DNA of 64,000 bases from a bacterium. Lineage in GTDB: Bacteria; Myxococcota_A; Bradymonadia; UBA7976; UBA1532. Where the stretch lies: assembly GCA_030427205.1 (NCBI GenBank), contig JAUHXC010000045.1, positions 1-64,000 of the forward strand. Direction: 5' to 3'. The position numbers were made by a program, and so were the translations under genes. Of the stretch, positions 8,707 to 16,722 are shown one piece after another (the stretch's first letter is position 1; every line of letters starts with the position of its first letter). The notes beneath the pieces were generated by a model. The model searched no databases. It was not told the origin of the DNA and saw nothing but the letters and a program-made list of their open reading frames with translations.

Positions 8707-11700
8707 TCATTGCAGCAGATCGATGGCGGTGCCCGCCGGCTGGCCGTCGGCGTCGAGCCAGCCGTCGAGCACCCGGGCCCCGCGGATGTCGTCGCCGCCG
8801 ACGAGCAGCTGCAGCCGCCGGTTGCCGAGCGGCCCGGACATGCCGCCGCCCGACAGCCGCGGGTGAGCCGACGAGCTGTTGACCGCGCCGAAGGGCTCGA
8901 CCATCCGATCGAGGTCGAAGGCGACGTTGGCCACCTGGTCGGCGAAGTTCACCGCCGGCGGCACGTCGCAGCCGGCGCGGGCGACGCCGTCGAGCGGGTT
9001 GACCGGGCAGCCGTCGGCGTCGGTGAGGAAGAGCCCGGTGCCCAGCCCGGCCATCATGCGCACGAAGAACGGCGAGCCGAGCTGGTTGCCCGGGTTCTGG
9101 CCGATGTGCTGCGCGAGCACGTCGAAGTCGATGTCGGCGAAGTCGGCGTTGTCGTAGGCGGCGACGAAGGCGTCGTACTGCGCCAGCGTATCGGCGTCGT
9201 CGAGCATGTCCTGGGTGATGTGGCAGCCGACGCAGTACAGCGGCCCCTCGTTGCGCCCGTCGACCCGCCCGCGGATGCTGTGCGGCATCATCGGGTTGGC
9301 GCTCAGCGCGGGGAAGGCGTTGCGGCCGCCGCGGGCCGGGTTGTTGCCCTCGCCGCGGCGATCGCCGAAGGCGAACCAGTCGGAGTCGTCGCCGGCCTGG
9401 TCGGTATAGCGCCACCAGACCTTCTCGGCGGGGTGCAGCCGGCCGACCTCGCCCCGGCTGTCGACGCCGAGGGCCGACATGATCGGGCTCTGGTAGGTGA
9501 AGTCGGCGGCGGCCTCGTCGAGCAGGATGCGCTCGCCGGTGATGTTCGAGAAGAAAAACTGCGCCGGGTCGGCGTCGTAGGCCGTCGCGAGGTGGCAGCC
9601 GATGCAGTTGTTGGTCCACGCCGCGTGGCACGCCGCGCAGTCGAAGCCGTCGGTGTGGTCGAAGCCGTCGCCGACCGGCTGCACGCTCTGGGTCGGCCCG
9701 ATGCCGGTGCTCGGGTCGCCGTCGGCCCGGCCCATGGCGAACGAGGCTTTGGGGTTGTAGAGCGCGCGCCGGGTCTCGGGGTGCACCACGCCGGTGGGCC
9801 GCACGATGTCGCGCAGCTGCACCACGTAGTGCCGCGAGCCGTCGACCCGCGAGGTCAGCCACGTCTCGCCGGCGGCGTCGCGGGTGACGTGGCGCAGGGT
9901 CGTACGCCGCGCGATGCGCCGGCCGTCGGTCTGCACGATCTCGATCTCGTCGTAGACGCACTCGGCCGCGTCGCCGGCGTAGGTGGTGCACGGCGCGGTG
10001 CGGGCGTAGTCGGCCGTCGTGCCGTGGCAGGTCGTGCACTGGATCGTCGTCGCCTGATCCTGCCGGCTCACGATCGCCCCCGAGGTCTGGTCGCCGGCGG
10101 TGCCCCCGTGCAGATCGGCGCTGCCGTGGCAGTCGATGCAGCCCAGGCCGCGCTCGTGGTGGATGTCGGGCGGTGTATCGTCGCGGCCGTCGCCGTCGTA
10201 GTCCTCGAAGGCGATGTACTGGTGGGCGTCGCGGCCGTTGAAGGTGGCGTTCGCCAGCCCGGGGTCGAAGAGGCGGCGGTCGTCGGCGGTATCGGTGAAG
10301 GCCGCCGGGTTGGCCGGATACTGGGTCTCTTGGGTGAGGTCGCGGTTCTGGTCGAGGCGGATGCCCCAATACTGCATCACCGTGCGGTTGCTGCCCTGGT
10401 GGCAGCCGGCGCAGGCCTGATCGGCGATACCGAGCGCCTGCCGCCCGCCGGGCAGCGGCCGGGCCACGTTGCGGATGAGGTGGTCGGCGATGTGCGCCCG
10501 CTCGCCGGGCGCGAGCGCGTCGGGGTTGGCCGGCTCGTCGGTCGGGATGTTGGGGTCGTTGCCGATGTGGCGCCCCGACGCGGCGTAGGCCATGTGGCAC
10601 GCCGAGCAGCCCGAGCTGCGGAAGTCGCCATAGCGGTTGTTATCGCCGGCGCTGTACAGGTGGCAGTTGCCGCAGGTGATGTTGACCTGCTCGTCGATGA
10701 GCACCTCGAGCGGGCTGTTCGCCCGGATCCGGTTCGGTCGCTGCGGGTCCTGGTCGGCGTCGATGATGTGGTTGGCGAGGGTATCGGCGACATAGTCGCC
10801 GTTGTTGACGAACGCGCCGCCGAACTGCGCGCGCTCGGGCTGGGCCACGAGCCGCCCGACCTGGCCCACCCGACGGCTCTCGGGGTTGTAGCTCGGATCG
10901 TTCACCGCGACCGGCGCGCTGTCGGCGGCGGTGTCTTCGTCGAGGCCACGGTTCTCCGGCACCCGGTTGTCGACGCCGACCGAGAAGCGGGTCGACGAGA
11001 AGAGCCCGGTGGAGGTCGCGATGACCGAGCGCGGGACCCACTGGGCGTGCTCGTCGGCGTGGCAGCCGGGCGTGCCGCAGCCGCGCCCGGCGGCGACGAC
11101 CCGCAGGTCGCCGGGGTTGATGAACTGCAGGTAGTCCAGATTGCTCCACTCGACGCCGTCGGGTCCGGCGAAGCGCTCGGGCAGCAGGCGCTCGATGCCG
11201 GCGAGGGTGCGCCGCAGGAAGAACGCCCGCGCGTCTTCGACCTGCTGCGCCGCGTCGCCGATGGCCGGGGGCGGCGGCACATGGCTGCCGCGCTTGCCGA
11301 CCCCGTCGCCGTCGCCGCCGTGGCAGGTCACGCAGCCGACGTTCGCCGCGCCGGGGAAGGGGTGGGGGTTCATCAGGCCCGGACCGCTGTAGGTCTCACC
11401 GTCCTGGGCGCCGTTGTGGCATTGCATGCACGTCGACGCCCGCGGCGGCTCGGGGCAGAGGCCGGGCGGGGCGTAGTCACAGCAGATGTCGCCCTGCCAC
11501 TGCTCGCAGGGCCAGCAGCGATCGTCGACGCAGGCCTCGTCGGGGGCGCAGCGACCGTCGCATGGCACGGGCGCCGCGCCGTCGTCGGGCGCGCCGCCGT
11601 CGTCGGGCAGGGCCCCGTCTTCGGGCGCGGCGTCCGGCGGGGGCCCGACGTCGGGGCCCCCGCCGATGTCGCCCGCGCCCGAGTCGATCACCCCGAAGTC

Positions 11701-11808
11701 GACGGTGCCCTCGCTGCAATCGGCGCCGCCCAGCAGCAGCGCGATCGCCGCCCACCCCATCCAGCGGCGGGCCGCGCTGGCCTGCGACGGTGTCATTGCC
11801 AGTGCCAT
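8707..11808 (-). CDS. Exported multiheme c-type cytochrome (eleven heme-binding motifs)
   Basis: 1033 aa from ATG 11808, preceded by a good ribosome site (AGGAGG, 7 bases upstream). Signal peptide with a Cys at about residue 29 in G-A-D-C; the Asp before Cys is a poor lipobox, so lipidation is uncertain. A P/D/G linker and a Cys cluster (C-D-G-R-C-A-P-D-E) precede the first heme site. I count ten CxxCH motifs (first at residue 127, last near 858) plus one CX4CH (C-G-T-P-G-C-H). Known families of this build move electrons between periplasm and outer surface, but the partner here is unknown. Divergent from a winged-helix regulator at 12055, which is a plausible controller. Confidence 0.92.
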   Translation of the reverse strand: MALAMTPSQASAARRWMGWAAIALLLGGADCSEGTVDFGVIDSGAGDIGGGPDVGPPPDAAPEDGALPDDGGAPDDGAAPVPCDGRCAPDEACVDDRCWPCEQWQGDICCDYAPPGLCPEPPRASTCMQCHNGAQDGETYSGPGLMNPHPFPGAANVGCVTCHGGDGDGVGKRGSHVPPPPAIGDAAQQVEDARAFFLRRTLAGIERLLPERFAGPDGVEWSNLDYLQFINPGDLRVVAAGRGCGTPGCHADEHAQWVPRSVIATSTGLFSSTRFSVGVDNRVPENRGLDEDTAADSAPVAVNDPSYNPESRRVGQVGRLVAQPERAQFGGAFVNNGDYVADTLANHIIDADQDPQRPNRIRANSPLEVLIDEQVNITCGNCHLYSAGDNNRYGDFRSSGCSACHMAYAASGRHIGNDPNIPTDEPANPDALAPGERAHIADHLIRNVARPLPGGRQALGIADQACAGCHQGSNRTVMQYWGIRLDQNRDLTQETQYPANPAAFTDTADDRRLFDPGLANATFNGRDAHQYIAFEDYDGDGRDDTPPDIHHERGLGCIDCHGSADLHGGTAGDQTSGAIVSRQDQATTIQCTTCHGTTADYARTAPCTTYAGDAAECVYDEIEIVQTDGRRIARRTTLRHVTRDAAGETWLTSRVDGSRHYVVQLRDIVRPTGVVHPETRRALYNPKASFAMGRADGDPSTGIGPTQSVQPVGDGFDHTDGFDCAACHAAWTNNCIGCHLATAYDADPAQFFFSNITGERILLDEAAADFTYQSPIMSALGVDSRGEVGRLHPAEKVWWRYTDQAGDDSDWFAFGDRRGEGNNPARGGRNAFPALSANPMMPHSIRGRVDGRNEGPLYCVGCHITQDMLDDADTLAQYDAFVAAYDNADFADIDFDVLAQHIGQNPGNQLGSPFFVRMMAGLGTGLFLTDADGCPVNPLDGVARAGCDVPPAVNFADQVANVAFDLDRMVEPFGAVNSSSAHPRLSGGGMSGPLGNRRLQLLVGGDDIRGARVLDGWLDADGQPAGTAIDLLQ

Positions 11809-11936
11809 GCGGACCTCCTGCTGTCGATGGGCAGCCGCCGACGGATGACTGCGGATGCATCGACGATCGACGCTCGGGTCATGGCTGCCCAGTGAAAAGA
11901 CCGGCAGCGGCGGCCGGGTGTCAGGGTGCCATCGGT

Positions 11937-11958
11937 CGAGTGCACATTTCTGCACTCG
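11937..11958. promoter_or_regulatory. 22-bp inverted repeat (8-6-8) between cytochrome and regulator genes
   Basis: CGAGTGCA and TGCACTCG form perfect 8-base arms around CATTTC. The site lies in the 246-bp divergent gap, 129 bp from the cytochrome start and 97 bp from the regulator start. Size and symmetry suit a dimeric DNA-binding protein. The natural candidate is the product of 12055, by proximity only. Confidence 0.5.
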
Positions 11959-12054
11959 GCGCGGTGTGCCGCTTCGTCGTTCGAAACCGTACGCCGTTGG
12001 GCCAGACTGGCATTCATCGCCCCGAGCTGCCCCGGGCGACGGCGAGGAGGAGCC

Positions 12055-13035
12055 GTGGACATCACCGTTCTCATCGACGCGATCGTGCGTCAGACCATGG
12101 TGCTCATCGCCCAGCTGGCGACGATCAGCGGCACCCGCGCGCCGCTGACGTCGGTGGTCGATCAGGTCTTCCTCGAGCTGTCGGCCGAGCTGCGCCGTCA
12201 GGGGGTCAGCCCCAAAGTCATCGCCGACATGTTCGGCATCGCGATCCGCACCTATCACTCGAAGGTGCGCCGCCTCTCGGAGCAGGCCCACGCCAGCCAG
12301 CGCATCTTGTGGCAGGACGTCTACAGTCATATTCGCGAGCGCGGCCCCATCTTGCGGGCGCGCCTGATCGGCGAGCCACGGTTCGCCCGGGCCGACGAAG
12401 CGATGATGCGCAGCATCTTGCAAGACCTCGTCGAGAGCGGGCTGGTCTTCCAGACCGGGCGCGGCGATCGGCAGGTCTTCGGTGCGCTGCCGCCCGAGCA
12501 GCTCGCCGCCGCGCTCGACGCGCACGAGGGCCTCGACGCGCTGCTGCGGGTGGTCGTCTTCCACCTCTCGCCGGTCACCCTCGACGATCTGGCGGCCCAT
12601 ATGGGCATCGAGCCCGATCGCGTCGCGCCGGGCCTCGAGCGCCTCGTGAGCGACGGCGAGATCGAGGTGATCGACGACGGGGGCACCGCCCGCTACCTGT
12701 GCCGGCGGTATCTGGTGCCGCTCGGCGGCGAGGCCGGCTGGGAGGCCGCGGTCTTCGACCACTTCCAGGCCGCCGTGAACGCCATCGGCGGCAAGCTGAC
12801 CGGCGACGGCACCCACGGCGACAGCACCGGCGGCAGCACCTTCGCGTTCGAGGTCTGGCCCGACCACCCGCATCGGGCGGCGGTGATGGGGCTGCTGGCG
12901 CGGGTGCGGGCAGAGGTCTCGGCGTTGCGCGCCGAGGTCGACGCGTTCAACGATGGCTTCGAGTCATTGCCCGGTGGGGTCGACCGGGTGGTGTTCTATT
13001 GCGGACAGTCGGTGCGGACCGACGGGGAGGGCTGA
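12055..13035 (+). CDS. Winged-helix DNA-binding protein, probable transcription regulator
   Basis: 326 aa from GTG 12055, chosen because GAGGAGGAG precedes it by a few bases; the frame is open further upstream but with no ribosome site. Residues about 50-80 form a helix-turn-helix (V-I-A-D-M-F-G-I-A-I-R-T-Y). Two further winged-helix-like segments follow (about 90-150, with L-V-E-S-G-L-V-F; and about 165-225, with L-V-S-D-G-E-I-E-V), then an alpha/beta C-terminal domain. I do not recognise a named family. A shorter paralog lies at 13610. The small lipoprotein at 13037 follows with a 1-base gap, so they are probably co-transcribed. Likely regulates the divergent cytochrome (inference). Confidence 0.75.
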   Translation: MDITVLIDAIVRQTMVLIAQLATISGTRAPLTSVVDQVFLELSAELRRQGVSPKVIADMFGIAIRTYHSKVRRLSEQAHASQRILWQDVYSHIRERGPILRARLIGEPRFARADEAMMRSILQDLVESGLVFQTGRGDRQVFGALPPEQLAAALDAHEGLDALLRVVVFHLSPVTLDDLAAHMGIEPDRVAPGLERLVSDGEIEVIDDGGTARYLCRRYLVPLGGEAGWEAAVFDHFQAAVNAIGGKLTGDGTHGDSTGGSTFAFEVWPDHPHRAAVMGLLARVRAEVSALRAEVDAFNDGFESLPGGVDRVVFYCGQSVRTDGEG

Positions 13036-13036
13036 G

Positions 13037-13585
13037 ATGCGGATGCGAACGGCAGGTCGGATGATGGGTATGCTGCTGCTCTTCGGGGCAGCGGGCGCGT
13101 TCGGCGGGCTCGGCTGTGGTCCGCAGTCGGGCGGGGAGTCTCACTTCGCGGACGATCCCGGTCCCGACCGTCCGGGCATGGGCGGCGAGTCGCACTTCGC
13201 CGACGCTCCCGAGCCCGAGGAGGAGCCGCACGACGACGACGCGCCGGGCGACAGCGATTACGATTCGTGCCCCGAGATCGACGTCGGCGGAGAACTCGTC
13301 AGCTGCCTCGACTTGCATGCGTGCAAGAGCCCGCGATCGCATGTGCTCGCCTGCGTGCATTGCAATCCGCGCTTCAGCGAGCCGCCGGGCCTCGAAGAGT
13401 GCCCCAAAGGAGCATGGGACGATCGCTGTCATGCGGTCGAGGTCGCCGGGCGCGACGCGCCGTTCGACTGCCGCGAGCTGGATCGCTGTGACACCGGCAT
13501 GCTGGCAGAGCGCGTGGCGTGTGGCGCGTGCGATTACCGCTACGACGCCCCGCGGCCAGTGCCCTGTGGGGCCGGTGATTTCTGA
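13037..13585 (+). CDS. Small Cys-rich lipoprotein, unknown function
   Basis: 182 aa. Signal peptide with lipobox G-L-G-C. The mature N-terminus carries two copies of G-G-E-S-H-F-A-D separated by a P/D-rich spacer, then an acidic D/E/P linker. The C-terminal half holds about ten cysteines (C-P-E-I-D, C-V-H-C-N, C-G-A-C-D), probably disulfide-bonded in the envelope; no CxxCH heme motif. Starts one base after the stop of the 12055 regulator, so almost certainly in the same operon, and 24 bp before the 13610 paralog. No function assigned. Confidence 0.8.
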   Translation: MRMRTAGRMMGMLLLFGAAGAFGGLGCGPQSGGESHFADDPGPDRPGMGGESHFADAPEPEEEPHDDDAPGDSDYDSCPEIDVGGELVSCLDLHACKSPRSHVLACVHCNPRFSEPPGLEECPKGAWDDRCHAVEVAGRDAPFDCRELDRCDTGMLAERVACGACDYRYDAPRPVPCGAGDF

Positions 13586-13609
13586 GCGCGGTGCGTCGAG
13601 CGTCGCCCC

Positions 13610-14242
13610 GTGAGCACCACCCCGCCGATCGACGCCGTCATCCACCACGCCATGGTGCTGGTGGCCCGCCTCGCGATCGCCGACGGGCGCCGAGCGCCGC
13701 TGGCTGCGATCCCCGGCCGGGCGTTCGTCGAACTCTCGGCGGCGCTGGTCGATCGCGGGCTCGGCGACGCCGCCGTCGCCGATCTCTTCGGGCTCTCCCC
13801 CGGCGCCTGGCGGGCCCGGTTGCGTCGCCGACGCACGGCGCCTCGGGCCGCTTCGGGCGACGCGGTGCTCATGCGACTCGAGCGGGACGGCCGGCTGTCC
13901 CGGCGCACGCTCGCCGCGGGCCTCGCGGGGCAGGTGGACGGGGCCGCGCTCGACGCCGCGCTCGGCGACCTCGTCGATCGCGGGCTGGTCTATCGCACGG
14001 GCAGCGGGCCCGACGCGCGCTTCGGCGTGATGCAGCCGGGCGCGGTTGCCCGGGCGCTGGGGCCGGTCACCGCCGACGAGATCGCCGCCGTCGAGCACTT
14101 CGCGGCGGTCGTCGCCGTCCTCGGCGATGCGATCGAGGGCGCCATCGACGCCCGCCGACCCTTCGGTTGCACCTTCAGTTGCAGTCGCGGTTCGGCAGGC
14201 CCGGCGTGCCGAAGTCGCCGTTGGCCATCTCCGCCTGGCTGA
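13610..14242 (+). CDS. Truncated paralog of the 12055 winged-helix regulator
   Basis: 210 aa from GTG 13610. The first 70 residues match the 12055 product (V-A-D-L-F-G-L-S-P-G-A-W against V-I-A-D-M-F-G-I-A-I-R-T), and D-R-G-L-V-Y-R-T matches E-S-G-L-V-F-Q-T. It then skips the second winged-helix segment and resumes at the paralog's E-H-F/D-H-F region. It breaks after G-C-T-F-S, exactly where it meets the end of the convergent 14175 gene. The last 20-odd residues are encoded on the antisense of that gene and look random. Probably a decayed copy joined to its neighbour by a deletion; it may still be translated. Confidence 0.55.
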   Translation: MSTTPPIDAVIHHAMVLVARLAIADGRRAPLAAIPGRAFVELSAALVDRGLGDAAVADLFGLSPGAWRARLRRRRTAPRAASGDAVLMRLERDGRLSRRTLAAGLAGQVDGAALDAALGDLVDRGLVYRTGSGPDARFGVMQPGAVARALGPVTADEIAAVEHFAAVVAVLGDAIEGAIDARRPFGCTFSCSRGSAGPACRSRRWPSPPG

Positions 14243-16613
14243 GGCACCAGCCGGCGGCGTCGTCATTGGCGAGGTCGTCGACGAACTGCGGGTCGAGCTG
14301 GATCGAGCGCCCCGGCTCGTCGGGCCAGCCCAGGGCCGGATCGTAGGCCACGTCGTCGATCACCTCGCCGTCGCGGTTGGTGAGGATGAGCGTCTCGCCG
14401 GCGTTGTCGAGGAAGAAGCCGCCGTAGACGGCCGCGACGTCGACGCCGCCGTTGACCGCCGGGTCGGCAGAGACGCCGATGACCAACCGCCCGCCGCCCG
14501 CGATGCGCACGTCGCCCTCGATCACCGATGTGCCACCGGCCGCGTCGCCGACGGTCACGCCCGCGAGCTGCAGCTCGAGCCCGGTGGTATTGAAGACCTC
14601 GAACCACTCGCCGGCGCGGTCGGCCACCGCCGAGGGGTTGTACATGATCTCGGTGATCACCAGCTCGCCGGGCTGCGGGCCGCGGCCGGCGGCGTCGGTG
14701 ACGACCTCGATGTCGTAGGGCCCGATGTCGGCGCCCGCCGCGAAGGAGCTCGTGACGATCCACAAGGTCTGGCCGGCGGCGATCTGCACCCCGTCGAGCC
14801 CGCTCATCGTCGTGCCGGCGCCGAAGTCGTCATTGCCCACGAGGCAGCCGGCCAGCGGGTTGGCCGGATCGGGCGCGCGGTCGTAGGCGAAGAGGTAGCC
14901 ATCGCCCACATTCCACGTCGCGCGGACGGTGAGCGTCTGCGCGGCGCCGGTGCGGTTGACGATGGCGTGGCTGTCGACATGGGCGCCGGCGCGTCCGTTC
15001 GCGGCGCAGTTCGAGGCGGGTCGGGTCCAGAGCGGATCGGCGCCGTCGAGCCGCCCGCCGAGGGCGATCGAGCGGCCCGGATCGGCGATCGGCGTGCCCT
15101 CGAAGACGTCGCACTCGCCGAACGGACCAAAGCGGCCCTCGACGCAGGTCCGGCTGCGGGTGCCGCCCTGGATGCACGGCTCGTCCTCCACGGCGCCGTC
15201 GACGCACTCGTCGATGTCTTCGCAGATGTCGAACTCGCCCCACTGCCCGCGGACGCACTGCCTGAACTCGCGCCCGCGGCCGTTGAGCCCGCAGTCGCGG
15301 CTCTCGACGTCGCCGTCTGCGCAGACATCGGGGTCGTCGCACGGGCCGTAGGGCGGCCAGACGCCGCCCTGGCAGGTCCGCGACGCTTCGCCGCGGCCGT
15401 TGAGCCCGCACGCCCGCGCCTCGCGCTCGCCGTTGAGGCATTGTCCGCCGCCCTCGCAGGCGCCCCAAGGACCATACTGCCCCGCGGCGCAGATCCGCCG
15501 CTCGACGCCGCCGCCGTTGGGGCCGCACGGCCGCTGCTCGGCTGCGCCGTCGACGCAGACGTCGGGGTCGTCGCACAGGCCCCAGTCGCTCCACCGCCCC
15601 TCGGCGCAGCTGCGGATCTGGCGTCCGCGGTCGTTGAGGCCACAGGCCCGGTCTTCGCCGGCGCCGTCGACGCACACGTCGGGGTCGACGCACTCGGCCT
15701 CGCCATAGCGTCCGTCGGCGCAGACGCGGATCGCCTCGCCGCGGCCGTTGATGCCGCAGGGCAGCACCTCTTCGGCGCCGTCGACGCACAGGTCGGGATC
15801 GGCGCAGTCGTCGAACGCGCCCCATTGCCCTTCGACGCAGCTGCGGCTCTGCTCGCCGCGATCGTTGAGCCCGCAGGGCTGGCTCTCGCGGGCCTCGTCC
15901 TGGCAGACGTCGGGGTCGACGCACTCGCCGAAGTCACCCCACTGGCCCTCGGCGCAGGTGCGGGTGCTGCCGCCGCGGCCGTTGATGCCGCACGGCTCGC
16001 GCTCGCTGGCCGCGTCGACGCACACGTCGGGGTCGACGCAGTCGTCGAACGGGCCCCAGCGGCCGTCCACACAGGTATGGGATTGCGCGCCGCGCCCGTT
16101 GAGCCCGCAGGGCGCCTCTTCAGTCTCGCCGTCCTCGCAGGTGCGGTCGGGGTCGTCGCAGGGTCCCCAGGCGGCCCACTGGCCGTCGACGCAGGCCCGG
16201 ACGCGGGCGCCGTTGCCCATCAGGCCGCAGGCTTCGGTCTCTTCGTCGCCGTCGACGCAGGCCGCGCCGCCCTCGCACTCGCCCCAATCGGTCCACGCGC
16301 CGCCCTGGCAGACGCGGGTCTGCACGCCGGTATCGCCGACGCCGCACGGGCGCTGCTCGGTGGCGCCGTCGGGCAGGCAGATCCCGCCGCCGCCGCCGCC
16401 GCCGCCGCCCATGCCGCCTTCGCCGCCCATGCCGCCAGCGCCGCCTTCGCCGCCCACACCCCCTGCGCCGCCTTCGCCGCCCATGCCGCTGTCGACGTCG
16501 CCTGGACCGCCGTCGTCGTCATCGTCATTGCCGCCGCTGTTGCCCCCCGGGATGCACCCCCAGAGGCCCAGCACCGCCCCGAGCACCACCGCTTCGAGCC
16601 ACCGTCGCCGCAT
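14175..16613 (-). CDS. Lipoprotein with eleven Cys-rich repeats and a C-terminal lamin-tail domain
   Basis: 812 aa from ATG 16613, preceded by GAGGAGG. Lipobox L-W-G-C. An Asp run and a Gly/Met/Glu-rich linker (G-G-E-G-G-A-G-G) lead to eleven repeats of about 41 residues (about 78-508) with the pattern C-V-D-G-x4-P-C-G-x-N-G-R-G-x5-C-x2-G-x-W-G-x5-C. A beta-rich region follows, then a lamin-tail-like domain from about residue 645 (L-V-I-T-E-I-M-Y-N, E-W-F-E-V-F-N, I-Q-L-D). Probably an extended outer-surface stalk with a globular tip. Divergent from the 16723 lipoprotein; its 3' end overlaps the truncated regulator by 68 bp. Confidence 0.85.
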   Translation of the reverse strand: MRRRWLEAVVLGAVLGLWGCIPGGNSGGNDDDDDGGPGDVDSGMGGEGGAGGVGGEGGAGGMGGEGGMGGGGGGGGGICLPDGATEQRPCGVGDTGVQTRVCQGGAWTDWGECEGGAACVDGDEETEACGLMGNGARVRACVDGQWAAWGPCDDPDRTCEDGETEEAPCGLNGRGAQSHTCVDGRWGPFDDCVDPDVCVDAASEREPCGINGRGGSTRTCAEGQWGDFGECVDPDVCQDEARESQPCGLNDRGEQSRSCVEGQWGAFDDCADPDLCVDGAEEVLPCGINGRGEAIRVCADGRYGEAECVDPDVCVDGAGEDRACGLNDRGRQIRSCAEGRWSDWGLCDDPDVCVDGAAEQRPCGPNGGGVERRICAAGQYGPWGACEGGGQCLNGEREARACGLNGRGEASRTCQGGVWPPYGPCDDPDVCADGDVESRDCGLNGRGREFRQCVRGQWGEFDICEDIDECVDGAVEDEPCIQGGTRSRTCVEGRFGPFGECDVFEGTPIADPGRSIALGGRLDGADPLWTRPASNCAANGRAGAHVDSHAIVNRTGAAQTLTVRATWNVGDGYLFAYDRAPDPANPLAGCLVGNDDFGAGTTMSGLDGVQIAAGQTLWIVTSSFAAGADIGPYDIEVVTDAAGRGPQPGELVITEIMYNPSAVADRAGEWFEVFNTTGLELQLAGVTVGDAAGGTSVIEGDVRIAGGGRLVIGVSADPAVNGGVDVAAVYGGFFLDNAGETLILTNRDGEVIDDVAYDPALGWPDEPGRSIQLDPQFVDDLANDDAAGWCLSQAEMANGDFGTPGLPNRDCN

Positions 16614-16722
16614 CGCGCGCCTCCTCTTCGACGGGCCGCATGGTACCCGACCGTCCGCTGCCCGATCATCAGCGTCCCGTCTTGGGCTACGGTACGAGAG
16701 CACGCCCGCGAAGGGGGAGACG

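Noticed and set aside
8710..11895. Plus-strand open frame of 1061 codons opposite the cytochrome gene
   Set aside because: The minus strand encodes eleven heme motifs with a good ribosome site; the plus frame has no recognisable features.
15748..16722. N-terminal extension of the MopE-repeat lipoprotein gene
   Set aside because: It lies antisense to the repeats of the 14175 gene; ATG 16723 begins a normal lipoprotein signal.
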